Part shown: positions 17,178 through 24,944 of the stretch, piece by piece | Layout of the letters: each line of letters begins with the position of its first letter | How positions within the stretch are numbered: position 1 is the stretch's first letter | Source of the DNA: Candidatus Tanganyikabacteria bacterium | GTDB lineage: Bacteria > Cyanobacteriota > Sericytochromatia > S15B-MN24 > VGJW01 | Assembly: GCA_016867235.1 (NCBI GenBank) | Contig: VGJY01000019.1 | Location: 1 to 35,562, forward strand | Direction: 5' to 3' | DNA length: 35,562 nt | Notes under the pieces: model-generated | What the model was told of the DNA's origin: nothing | What the model saw: only the letters and a program-made list of their open reading frames with translations | Database searches by the model: none | Translations under genes and position numbers: made by a program

Positions 17178-18457
17178 TCGGCCAGGTCTTCACCCCCCCG
17201 GCGCTCGCCGCGGAGATCCTGGCGGCGGTCGAAATGTCGCCGGAAAGCGTGCTCGACCCGACCTGCGGAAACGGCAACTTCCTGGTCGAGGCTGCCCGCC
17301 GCTGGCCAGGGGCGGCACTCGCGGGCATCGAGGCCGATCCGGGCGTCGCGGCCGCCGCGCGGGAGCGCCTGCCAGGCGCCCGCATCGAGGTCGCCGACGC
17401 CCTGAATGTCCCGGTTGCCCCGGAATTCGACCTTGTCGTCGGCAACCCGCCCTATGCCGCGGCGTTTCGCGATCCGGCCGATCGCGCCCGCGTCCGGGCC
17501 GATCATCCGACGGCGCGCGGGAGTTTCGATCTGGCGGTGCCCTTCGTGGAGCGGGCCATCGCCTGGCTCCGCCCGGGGGGCTGGCTGGCGCTGGTGGTGA
17601 CCAACAAGCTCCTCGTCAAGGACTTTGCTTCTCTCCTGCGCGAGCACCTGCTCGCCCAGCTCGCGCTGGTGGAGGTCTGGGACCTGGCCGCCGCGCCTGC
17701 ATTCCCCGGAGTGGCGGTGGATGTGGCGGTCATCATCGGCCGGCGTAGCCCGGCGACCCGTCGGCCAATAGTGGTACTGGGGCGCAAGGACGGGTCACGC
17801 GAGCGGTATCCGGCCGCCGGCCTGGCCGTCGGGGCCCGCGGGCGCTGGGAGGTCTACCGGACGCCCGCGGTGGCCGGCATCCTGGCGGAAATCGAGCAGC
17901 ACCCGCGTCTGGGCGACCTTCGCGGGGTCGGGATCAGGGACGGCATCCTCGGGCGGGCCTACCACGAGGTGCCGCTCAGCGACGGCCTGCAGAACCTCTA
18001 TACACCTGTATATACAGGTGTATCGCATGTCCGCACGGTAGCCGTCGGCAACATTCGCCCGGGAGAGGTCGCGTGGGACCGGCCCTTCAAGCGGGGCGGC
18101 CAGACCTACCGCGAGCCGGTGACCCCCGTGACCGGCGAGTTCGCCGCGTTCTGCCGCGAACCGAAGGTCCTGGTCAAGGGCGTTGCCCGGCGGCTGGTCG
18201 CCGCTTTCTGCGAGGAGCCCGCGGTGCCGATGGTCGCCGTGCGGGCCGTCACCGGCCACACCGAGCCGCTAGCCCTCGAAGGCTGGCTCAACAGCCCGCT
18301 GGCCAGCTTCTACCTGGAGGTCACCTGCCGGAGCGACCGCATTCCAAGAGGCTCCTACAACATCTCGAAGGCCTGGCTCCAGGAGTTGCCCATCCCGGAT
18401 CGGCCCCCCGCCCTAGAGCCAGGCGCGAGAGCCTGGCTGGCAGCCTACGGCGTCTAA
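17132..18457 (+). CDS. Eco57I/TaqI-like N6-adenine DNA methyltransferase
   Basis: The 441-residue product resembles class I gamma-type adenine DNA methyltransferases. SAM-binding motif I is VLDPTCGNGNFLVEA (near residue 40), motif IV is VVGNPPYAAA (near 105, catalytic NPPY), and a RPGGWLALVVTNKLL block follows. The C-terminal half (about 220-441) matches a TaqI-like target-recognition region, with RGSYNISKAWLQELPIP near the end. The ATG at 17132 follows a GAGGAG (17124-17129) and lies inside the transpeptidase gene. No nuclease domain or adjacent restriction gene is recognised, so it may be an orphan methylase or work with the unknown genes that converge on its stop codon. Confidence 0.85.
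   Translation: MAPGPRRHTDRDQALIGQVFTPPALAAEILAAVEMSPESVLDPTCGNGNFLVEAARRWPGAALAGIEADPGVAAAARERLPGARIEVADALNVPVAPEFDLVVGNPPYAAAFRDPADRARVRADHPTARGSFDLAVPFVERAIAWLRPGGWLALVVTNKLLVKDFASLLREHLLAQLALVEVWDLAAAPAFPGVAVDVAVIIGRRSPATRRPIVVLGRKDGSRERYPAAGLAVGARGRWEVYRTPAVAGILAEIEQHPRLGDLRGVGIRDGILGRAYHEVPLSDGLQNLYTPVYTGVSHVRTVAVGNIRPGEVAWDRPFKRGGQTYREPVTPVTGEFAAFCREPKVLVKGVARRLVAAFCEEPAVPMVAVRAVTGHTEPLALEGWLNSPLASFYLEVTCRSDRIPRGSYNISKAWLQELPIPDRPPALEPGARAWLAAYGV
18000..18023. repeat. 24-bp perfect palindrome inside the methyltransferase gene
   Basis: The half-site ATACACCTGTAT is followed directly by its exact reverse complement, with no spacer. It encodes part of LYTPVYTGV in the methyltransferase. 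The run is AT-rich within a strongly GC-rich gene. It could be a dimeric regulator operator, a recognition site or an mRNA hairpin; none is proven. Confidence 0.85.
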
Positions 18458-19812
18458 GCCTTGGAAACCGGCGCGGGCGGCGCCTTCTTCTTGTCCAGGA
18501 ACCGGTTGCAGATGTGGGCGAGCGCCAGGGCTGCCATCTCACGGGCCAGGAGGCTGTCCTTGAGGTCGTTGAGGCGGCTGGCGGAGTCGCGTAGCTGCTT
18601 GCCGTCCTTCAGCACTTCCTGGAGCGTGACGCCGAAGAACTCGTCGACGATCTCGGTCTCCTGCGACACGAGCTTCTTCCAGACCTCGTGGAGGTCGGTG
18701 GCACGCTGCTGGAAGCTGCCCTTCTTGCTGAGATCGAGCTGGAGGATCTTGGAGAATTCGCTGCGGATGTCGAGTTCGACCTCCATGTTTTCCTTGAGCT
18801 CCTCGAGGGTCTCCGGATCCACCAGCATCCAGGCCTTGGCCTCGCGGAAGTAGGCGAGTTCGGCCTCGTTCTGCTTGGCCTGCTTCTCGATCTCGGCAAG
18901 CTTGGCCCGCGCCTCGGTCGCATCGGTGCGAGCCGAGGCCAGGTCGGCCTCCAGCGTTCCGCGGGCCGCAACGGCCTCGTCGCGTTGCTTGAGCGCGTTG
19001 TCGGCCGTGGCCTTGGCCTCGGCGAGATCCTTGGTCAGCTTCTCGTTTTGCCGCAGCGCATCCTCGAGATCCCGCTTGAGCTGCGAGATGGGCTGCGACT
19101 TGGCGGAGACCTCGTCGGCAAGCTTCTTGGCGGAGCCGGACGCCTCGGCCAGCTTGCTCTGGAGCTGCTCTTTTTCGCGGCGCCACTTATCTTCGGCCTT
19201 CTCGAGATCGGCCTCGCGCTTCTCCTGCGCCTTCTCGAGCAGACCCTTCACCTTGTCGAGTTCGGCCGACTGCTTGGCAAGCTTCTTCTCGAAGTCCCGG
19301 CGCAGGGCATCGAGCGCCGCCTGATCGGCGGCGCTGTCCGGCTCCTCGGCCTCCTCGGGCAGGGCCTCGGGAATGGTTGCCAGGGCCTTCTCGGGGAACT
19401 CGTAAGGGCCCACGTAGGCATAGATCTCGACTTGCCGGTCATCGGCCTCCTCGAGCCAACCCTTCAATAGCTTCTTGAGGGCGGCCAGGGTCTTGGCGTC
19501 TGCCGGGAAGGTCTTGGCCTTCTTGCCCTTGGTGTCCTCTTCGGCCAGGTCGTCGAAGTTGGGGATCGAGGGAATTTCGGCCTTCTTGAGCCACTCGTGG
19601 AAAATGCGCAGCCGCGTGGGGAAATCGCTTTCCATCTGATCGGCCAGCCAGCGGTCGATGACGGGCTCCTTGGCCGTCGTGTGGCCGCCCTTGTTGTCCT
19701 GCAGGAAGCGGACCCGCGCCTTCTCGTCGTCGGCGATGATCTGGCGCTTCACCTTGAGGTCGAGGTCCGCCAAGAGGGCCGCTGCTGCCCTAGCAAAGGT
19801 CTTAGTACTCAA
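18454..19812 (-). CDS. Unrecognised coiled-coil protein, partner of the large gene upstream
   Basis: I do not recognise this 452-residue family. Residues 1-150 form a mixed, mainly helical domain (VIDRWLADQMESDFPTRL, YAYVGPYEFP). Residues about 163-325 are a long heptad-rich, Glu/Lys/Ala coiled coil. Residues about 326-440 form a compact helical C-terminal domain (MLVDPETLEELKENMEVEL, then an EFFGVTLQEVL stretch). No signal peptide, membrane span, Walker motif or obvious catalytic motif is visible, so a cytoplasmic structural or adaptor role is the cautious inference. The TTG start at 19812 lies 11 bases inside the upstream gene, with an AAGGA upstream of it, so the two are translationally coupled. 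The stop overlaps the convergent methyltransferase stop by 4 bases. Confidence 0.85.
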   Translation of the reverse strand: MSTKTFARAAAALLADLDLKVKRQIIADDEKARVRFLQDNKGGHTTAKEPVIDRWLADQMESDFPTRLRIFHEWLKKAEIPSIPNFDDLAEEDTKGKKAKTFPADAKTLAALKKLLKGWLEEADDRQVEIYAYVGPYEFPEKALATIPEALPEEAEEPDSAADQAALDALRRDFEKKLAKQSAELDKVKGLLEKAQEKREADLEKAEDKWRREKEQLQSKLAEASGSAKKLADEVSAKSQPISQLKRDLEDALRQNEKLTKDLAEAKATADNALKQRDEAVAARGTLEADLASARTDATEARAKLAEIEKQAKQNEAELAYFREAKAWMLVDPETLEELKENMEVELDIRSEFSKILQLDLSKKGSFQQRATDLHEVWKKLVSQETEIVDEFFGVTLQEVLKDGKQLRDSASRLNDLKDSLLAREMAALALAHICNRFLDKKKAPPAPVSKA

Positions 19813-22800
19813 GGTGCAGTTCCTTTCGGCAGAATGGCACGAAATGGTTGGCCAGGGCCTGGATCTCCTGCCGGAGGATCAGCCAGTCCTGCTGGGCGAT
19901 GGTCTCTTCGGCGCGCTTGCGCTTCGACGCGTCGCGCAAGCCGAGGGCGATCGCCTTCTCGTAATCCTTGACGGAGAGATCGAGCAGGCCCTTGGTGCGG
20001 TATAGTTCGGCCCGCATCCAGACGGCCTCCGGATTGGTCGGCTCCTTCTCGATGCGCTCGAGGATCTTCTTCATGTCCACGTCGCGCTCTTGGTTGAAGA
20101 ACTCGAGCGTGCCGAATTCATGATCTGGCCCGATCGACGGAATCAGCCCGTGCAGGGTCACCGACGGCAAGCCCGAGAGATCCTCTCGAATCTTGAGCTC
20201 CATGCCCTCACGCCGTTCCATGCGGCCCTCGCACGTGAGTTCTTCGCGGGCCAGCGCGCGGCCGTCGGGGCTCTTGACGATGAGCCGCAACGTGTCGCCC
20301 TGCGGGCCCTCGTAGGACAGCGAGAAGCGGAGCGCGTTATCCAGGATGTACTCGGCCGTGCGGTCGAACTGGAATACCCGCGGCGTCCACGTGACCGTCA
20401 GCGTCGCCAGGCGGCGGTCGCCCACGATGGGCGTGATCTTCGTGGTGCGTCCCGTGACCTTGTCGATCAGGTCGGCCAGTTCGCAGAAGGCGTAGCCCTC
20501 GTAGAGTTCGAGGTGCCGCACTATCTGGTCGTTGATGGCGACGGCCGCGTGCCGGCCCGCCGACGCGAAGATCACCAGCCCAAACTTGGCCATGTCGTAG
20601 CGCGCGATCGTCGTCTTCTTGAGGAACTGGGAGCCGTCCTCGCCAGCCGGCGCGGCTTCGTCGAAGAGGCGCCAGCCGCATACCGGCGGTTCGAACGTCG
20701 CCGAGAGGTTGAGCCGCGGGCGCTCCAGCGGAACCTGGGTCGTCAACTCGGGGGAGACGAACTCTCCGACGCCCAGCGTGACGTTTTGAACCTGGACGCC
20801 GCCGAAGACGACGCGCCGCCGGTTGGCGTCATCGGGGAAGCAGCGCACCTTGGAGGTCACCAGGAAGCTGACCTCCTCGCCCTCGAGGAATGGCTCGATC
20901 GGCAGATCGGTCACGTCCAGCGGCGGGAGCACCGTCCAGGTGAACTCCGAGAGCGTCGCGGCGGCGCGGCGCAACTCCAGGCGGTACTGGCCCGAGGCCG
21001 TCTCGCCCAGCCCGAACCCGCGGCGCAACTGGTAGCCGCTGAAAGCCGAGTTGCCGGGGCGGAGGCCGGCCAGGCGGCTCGTCGCCTCCACCGACCGCTC
21101 GGCCACGAAGATGTCGTTGGCGTACAGCGCCAAGTCCACGCGGCGATCCTCGCCCTCGACGAGTTCGGGCAGGATGGCGAGCGAGAGATCTTCCCAGGTG
21201 CGGAAGATCCGATCCGGACCGGTCGGCAGCTTGAAGAAAGGATCGGGCGCCATGTGGCCCGTGAACTCCAGCCGCAGGTCGGTCGGCCGGTCGAAGCGCC
21301 AGATGAGCTCGTCGGAAAGCTCGAGGGCAAACGGTTCGTCGGTGTTCTTCCAGACGATGCGATAGGCCTTGTAAGCGCCAACTGCCTCTTCCGGCGTCGC
21401 CTCGTAGGCCGCCGTGCTCAGCTTCTCGGCCGGGAGGTCGGACATGGCCAGCAGCGTGAGCTCGCGCTCGCCAAACGGCCGCTCCGAAGGGGACGGGGCA
21501 ATTGCGGCCGGATAGCGGCGGCCGAACAGCATGGCACCAGGTAGCATCACCTCGTCGTTGACCTCGGCGCCCGCGACGGCCAGGCGCTCGGACGTGCGCC
21601 GATTGCGCAGCGAGACCGCTATCGTGCCGGGGCCCGGGTCGGCGATGGGCAGCAAGGCGTGCGAGAGGCTGCCGAGGCCGTTGCGATCGGTCGGGAACCA
21701 GACGGCCGAGTGCTGGGCCGCGCCGGCGACGATCTCGATTTCCTTTTGCGTGAGCTTGGGATCGTAGAGGCGGATGCCGGACAGCTCGAGCGCCAGCTTG
21801 CCTTCGTGCAGGCGCAGCGCGGGCCGCCAGTGCAGCCCTTCCTCCGGGAAGAGGTGCTGCTTGCCGACGCGCACCGCCCGATCCGTCGGCCGGTTGCGGA
21901 ACCACAGGAATCCGCGAGTACGGCCCTCGATCCAGAGCTCTCGCGGGATGATGGGGCTCTCGGCGTCCCCCTCCAGCGGCAGGAACTCGTCCTTGGCCTT
22001 GTAGATGACCCGGTTGCCCAGCGTGGACAGGTGATGATCCGGGTAGACGTTGACGTCCTCGGGGGGCAGCAACTCGTTGGGCATCACCAGGTGGGTGGCC
22101 GCGCCGATGCGGTACCGCCCGAAGTAGGGGACGTCGCCGGCTTCCTCGGTGTCCACGCTGCGGCCCGAAGGCAGGATCACGCGCGTGCCCGCCGCAAGCG
22201 AGAGCACGATGCGCCGGAACTTCTCGGGCGTGATGGCGAGCGACACCCGTTGTGCCAGGCTGCGCAGCGCGACGCTCCCGCGGACTACGCGGGTGGGATT
22301 GATCCCGCAGACCTCCTCGAAACGCTCCGGCCGGTCGACCAGGTCGATGGGCTGGAGATCCTCGCGCTCGGACAGGGATTCCATGAGCAGCGAGAGCTCG
22401 CCGATGGCCGAGGAAATGGCGGTGGGGAACTCCTTGCACTTGTCGACGATGCCCCGCAGGCGCTCGTGCTCGTCCGGCAGGATGCGAACGCGCTTCTGCT
22501 CTTCGGCCCCGCCTTTCACGTAGCGGAACAGATCGCGGATGTCCATCGGATAGAAGTACTTCCAGTACAGCGCGAAGAGCTCCACCACCTCGGGCAGCAT
22601 CTTGCGCGGCAACCCGGCCTCCGCGATCAGCGCGTCGGTGAACCAGGAGCGCTTCTCGCCGGTGAGATCCTGGCCCTCCTTGAGCAGGCCCTCGTCGGCG
22701 AATGCTTTCTCGAGCATGCTGTACATCCGCGAGTCGGGAATCTTCGCGGTCCACTCCTTGTACAGGCCCCAGAGATCGCCCTGGTACTCGGCCTTGATGA

Positions 22801-23074
22801 GCTCGCCGAAGGCCGCGAGGCTGACGGTGCGCGCCTTCTTGCGCAGCTCCGCATTGACGCCCGTAACGCTCTGGCCGCCGTACTCCTGGTGGGTCGAGAA
22901 TTCGACGTTCATCAGGGCCTGCAGCTCGCCATCCAGCTCGATCTCGCGGAAGGCGACGCGGCCCGACCGCCCGGTCTCGGCAGCCAGCGCCGACCGGCGC
23001 TCCTCCACGAGGCCGTACAGGCGGTCTACTTCCGCCTTGTATGCCTTCAGATCGAGGAGAGTGGCCTTGCTCAT
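19802..23074 (-). CDS. Unrecognised 1090-residue helical / Ig-like / TPR multidomain protein
   Basis: I cannot assign a family. From about residue 1 to 300 the protein is helical (AEVDRLYGLVEERRSAL, ELFALYWKYFYPMDIRDLF). From about 300 to 980 it is beta-rich with repeated sandwich-like units: blocks such as RTRGFLWFRNRPTDRAV, DLRLEFTGHMAPDPFF and TLTVTWTPRVFQFDR recall Ig-like or coat-like modules. Residues about 1001-1070 contain a TPR-type helical pair (NPEAVWMRAELYRTKGLL, DYEKAIALG). No signal peptide, membrane span or nucleotide-binding motif is seen, so it is probably cytoplasmic. The ATG is at 23074, preceded by a hairpin-rich leader. The coiled-coil gene begins inside its last codons, indicating a two-protein unit. 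Confidence 0.85.
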   Translation of the reverse strand: MSKATLLDLKAYKAEVDRLYGLVEERRSALAAETGRSGRVAFREIELDGELQALMNVEFSTHQEYGGQSVTGVNAELRKKARTVSLAAFGELIKAEYQGDLWGLYKEWTAKIPDSRMYSMLEKAFADEGLLKEGQDLTGEKRSWFTDALIAEAGLPRKMLPEVVELFALYWKYFYPMDIRDLFRYVKGGAEEQKRVRILPDEHERLRGIVDKCKEFPTAISSAIGELSLLMESLSEREDLQPIDLVDRPERFEEVCGINPTRVVRGSVALRSLAQRVSLAITPEKFRRIVLSLAAGTRVILPSGRSVDTEEAGDVPYFGRYRIGAATHLVMPNELLPPEDVNVYPDHHLSTLGNRVIYKAKDEFLPLEGDAESPIIPRELWIEGRTRGFLWFRNRPTDRAVRVGKQHLFPEEGLHWRPALRLHEGKLALELSGIRLYDPKLTQKEIEIVAGAAQHSAVWFPTDRNGLGSLSHALLPIADPGPGTIAVSLRNRRTSERLAVAGAEVNDEVMLPGAMLFGRRYPAAIAPSPSERPFGERELTLLAMSDLPAEKLSTAAYEATPEEAVGAYKAYRIVWKNTDEPFALELSDELIWRFDRPTDLRLEFTGHMAPDPFFKLPTGPDRIFRTWEDLSLAILPELVEGEDRRVDLALYANDIFVAERSVEATSRLAGLRPGNSAFSGYQLRRGFGLGETASGQYRLELRRAAATLSEFTWTVLPPLDVTDLPIEPFLEGEEVSFLVTSKVRCFPDDANRRRVVFGGVQVQNVTLGVGEFVSPELTTQVPLERPRLNLSATFEPPVCGWRLFDEAAPAGEDGSQFLKKTTIARYDMAKFGLVIFASAGRHAAVAINDQIVRHLELYEGYAFCELADLIDKVTGRTTKITPIVGDRRLATLTVTWTPRVFQFDRTAEYILDNALRFSLSYEGPQGDTLRLIVKSPDGRALAREELTCEGRMERREGMELKIREDLSGLPSVTLHGLIPSIGPDHEFGTLEFFNQERDVDMKKILERIEKEPTNPEAVWMRAELYRTKGLLDLSVKDYEKAIALGLRDASKRKRAEETIAQQDWLILRQEIQALANHFVPFCRKELHLEY

Positions 23075-23094
23075 CTAAACCATCTTCTTACGCA

Positions 23095-23121
23095 GAACCC
23101 CTGGTCCGGAGACCAGGGTTC
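23095..23121 (-). promoter_or_regulatory. Leader hairpin upstream of the 1090-residue gene
   Basis: GAACCCCTGGTC (23095-23106) pairs with GACCAGGGTTC (23111-23121) across a CGGA loop: an 11-bp stem with one bulged C. The right arm can alternatively pair its GGTTC with GAACC at 23126-23130. There is no U-tract after it on the minus strand, so it does not look like a classical intrinsic terminator. It lies in the 64-base gap between the glycosylase stop and the ATG. Confidence 0.55.
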
Positions 23122-23138
23122 GCGGGAACCAGGTGCAA

Positions 23139-23804
23139 TTATGAATTGTATCTTAAGAGAGCGGTATCCGCGAGGGCTCCCCAGCCGCCGGGGCCCCAGC
23201 GGCCCCGCGTTTGCGGGCTGGGATGGGTCAGGCAGGCGATCTCGCCGGCATACCCCAGTCGTCGCGCCACCCGTTCGGCGCGGTCGGTCGCGAAGCGCCC
23301 GAGACCGACGATGCGCGCCGGCGCGACGGCCTCGACGACAGCCGCCAGATGGCCGTCGCAGTGGCTCATGAGGCGATCGAACAGCGGCGTGCCCTTGCGA
23401 AAGTCGGCCGGGGTGACGTTGCGCCCCTCCGCGTCGAACAGCAGCAGCGGACAATGCCCGACGATGTAAAACTTGCCGAAGAAGCGCTCGGCGGTGCCGA
23501 ACCGTTCTCGCCCCCACCCGTACAGGGTCGTACCGGACTCCTCCCGGCGCGTCGAGGCCAAACCCAGGACCGGCCGGGCCGGGTGCAGGTCTCGCGGCGC
23601 CTGGACCGTTCCCGAAAGTCCCATCCAGTCTCGCACGATGCGCGGGTCGCCGAACGGCACTCCCGTCTGGCCCATGCCCCACGGGCCGGGATTGAGGCCG
23701 ACCAGCAAGGTCCGGCCCGGCCCGCCAAGTGCTCCGAACTTCCTGATGTAGGCCTCGTGGACTTCCCAGGCATACGCGAGAGGGTTGTAGGCGTACGCCA
23801 GCAC
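23139..23804 (-). CDS. SMUG1-like uracil-DNA glycosylase
   Basis: This is a base-excision repair enzyme of the UDG superfamily, closest by eye to SMUG1. The active-site block LNPGPWGMGQTGVPFGD contains the family's NPGP-x-GM-x-QTGVPFG motif. YIVGHCPLLLFD and the DNA-intercalating HPSPQTRGRWGPGGW motif are also present. From the GTG at 23804 it is 221 residues. However, the frame upstream to a CTG at 23888 (LIAAARDLRDAVSSL) resembles the SMUG1 N-terminal helix, and an AAGG lies 8 bases before that CTG, so the true start may be the CTG, giving 249 residues. It follows a proline-rich gene that ends 11 bases before that CTG, so they are probably one transcript. Confidence 0.87.
   Translation of the reverse strand: MLAYAYNPLAYAWEVHEAYIRKFGALGGPGRTLLVGLNPGPWGMGQTGVPFGDPRIVRDWMGLSGTVQAPRDLHPARPVLGLASTRREESGTTLYGWGRERFGTAERFFGKFYIVGHCPLLLFDAEGRNVTPADFRKGTPLFDRLMSHCDGHLAAVVEAVAPARIVGLGRFATDRAERVARRLGYAGEIACLTHPSPQTRGRWGPGGWGALADTALLRYNS
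23145..23150 (-). promoter_or_regulatory. Possible -10 box for the two-gene unknown operon
   Basis: On the minus strand these bases read TACAAT (5 of 6 to TATAAT), at the very end of the glycosylase gene. A start site near 23138 would put the hairpin in the leader. No good -35 hexamer was found at normal spacing, so this is weak. Confidence 0.3.
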
Positions 23805-23898
23805 CCCGAAGCCCTTGCGCAGGACATCGGCGCCCGCGAGGGGAAGCGACGAAACCGCGTCACGCAGGTCGCGGGCCGCGGCGATCAGGAGGTCGACC

Positions 23899-24903
23899 TT
23901 ACTCGCGAGGCCGATTCCCGTAGGTTCCGACGTTGAGCGTCTGAGGCTCGCCGCCGCCCGGATCTCCCCAGGCGCGGAAGACGTCGTAGATCACGCCGTC
24001 GAGGACAAGGGCGTCGGTACCGTAGCGACCTGGATCCCCGACCGGCCGCGACGGGTGGTTGACCACCCGGTGGGCGTCGTAACCGTTTGCCCGCATGATG
24101 CCGATGACCTCGGTCATCATCTTGTACGCCGTGGGCCGATCTTCGCCCTTGTCGAAGTACTCGGGCCGGTTCTGCCGAACCCACCGGGCGGCGCTGAGCA
24201 GGGCCGCGAGCGGGCTCGACTTGTCGAGCCTCACCGCGGCATAGGACGGATTCGGCGGCACGGTCGTCAGCGGGCCGCCAGGGGCCGGAGCGCCGCCCGG
24301 GCCGCCGCCCGGCTGGTTGCCGGCACCGTGGGGACCGGGACTGGGGGCACCGACGCCCTCCGAACCCCACCACCAGGCCGGGTCGCCTCCGCCGGCCCCC
24401 CGGATGACGTCGACCCACTCCCAGCCGACCTCGGTCTTGACGTTGATCTTGTCGCGGCTGACCCCGGCGATCTCCATGCCCGCGGCCCGCAGGTAAGGGA
24501 CCATCTTCTGCAAGAGGGCCTCGCCCGAGGCGTGATCCTTCACCGACTCGAGCCCGAACTGCCGGGCCACGCGCGCGAAGAGGTACTTCGGCGTCTTGTG
24601 ATCGGGGTTATTGAGCTTGACGTGGTCGAATCCCTCGAGGGGAGCGTGGCCGCCCGGGGGCGGCGGTAACGCGGCCGGGGCCGAGGTTCCTTGAGCCGGC
24701 GGGGAGCCCTGGGCCGGCAAGGTCGCGATGGAGGCCGCGCCCTTGGCGAGGCCGGGGGCCGGCGCCGGCCCGCCCGCGGCGATCGGCGCGGGTCGTATCG
24801 CCTCCTTCTGCATGGCCTTGAGAGCCGCGGCCTTCTTGGCCGCGAGGTTGCGACGCCATGTCTGGCGTAGCCGCCGGCGCTTGACTCGCGTGTCGGAATT
24901 CAC
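23899..24903 (-). CDS. Unknown protein with basic N-terminus, Pro/Gly-rich linkers and a probable duplicated domain
   Basis: Not recognised. The 334-residue product begins with a strongly basic stretch (VKRRRLRQTWRRNLAAKK), then a Pro/Ala-rich linker to about residue 85. Two globular parts follow, separated by a Gly/Pro-rich linker. Both have a helix containing LRAAGMEIAG or MRANGYDAHR and end in a V-D/Y-D-V-x-R-x-x-GDP-type segment (WVDVIRGAGGGDP and VIYDVFRAWGDPG), suggesting internal duplication. No signal peptide or membrane span is seen. The basic tail might bind nucleic acid, which would fit the downstream DNA-repair gene, but that is speculation. The GTG at 24903 has a GGGGGA-type ribosome site upstream. 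Confidence 0.75.
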   Translation of the reverse strand: MNSDTRVKRRRLRQTWRRNLAAKKAAALKAMQKEAIRPAPIAAGGPAPAPGLAKGAASIATLPAQGSPPAQGTSAPAALPPPPGGHAPLEGFDHVKLNNPDHKTPKYLFARVARQFGLESVKDHASGEALLQKMVPYLRAAGMEIAGVSRDKINVKTEVGWEWVDVIRGAGGGDPAWWWGSEGVGAPSPGPHGAGNQPGGGPGGAPAPGGPLTTVPPNPSYAAVRLDKSSPLAALLSAARWVRQNRPEYFDKGEDRPTAYKMMTEVIGIMRANGYDAHRVVNHPSRPVGDPGRYGTDALVLDGVIYDVFRAWGDPGGGEPQTLNVGTYGNRPRE

Positions 24904-24924
24904 GGATCGTTCCCCCTTGTCCCC

Positions 24925-24932
24925 CCTATACC
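24925..24932. promoter_or_regulatory. Possible shared -10 region between divergent genes
   Basis: The 41-base gap between the divergent GTG starts at 24903 and 24945 contains TATACC on the plus strand (24927-24932) and TATAGG on the minus strand (24930-24925), both partial -10 matches in an otherwise C-rich stretch. No -35 boxes are evident. Confidence 0.25.
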
Positions 24933-24944
24933 CGATCCAGAACC

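Noticed and set aside
20090-21544. Long plus-strand frame opposite the 1090-residue gene
   Set aside because: It is low-complexity, Arg/Glu-rich and without motifs, and the minus-strand frame is longer, coupled and protein-like.
16725-23074. Complete restriction-modification or phage-exclusion (BREX/DISARM-type) locus
   Set aside because: Only a methyltransferase is recognised; no nuclease, helicase, ATPase or PglZ-like motif was seen in the neighbouring genes.
23095-23121. Intrinsic terminator of the glycosylase gene
   Set aside because: No U-rich tract follows the hairpin on the minus strand.
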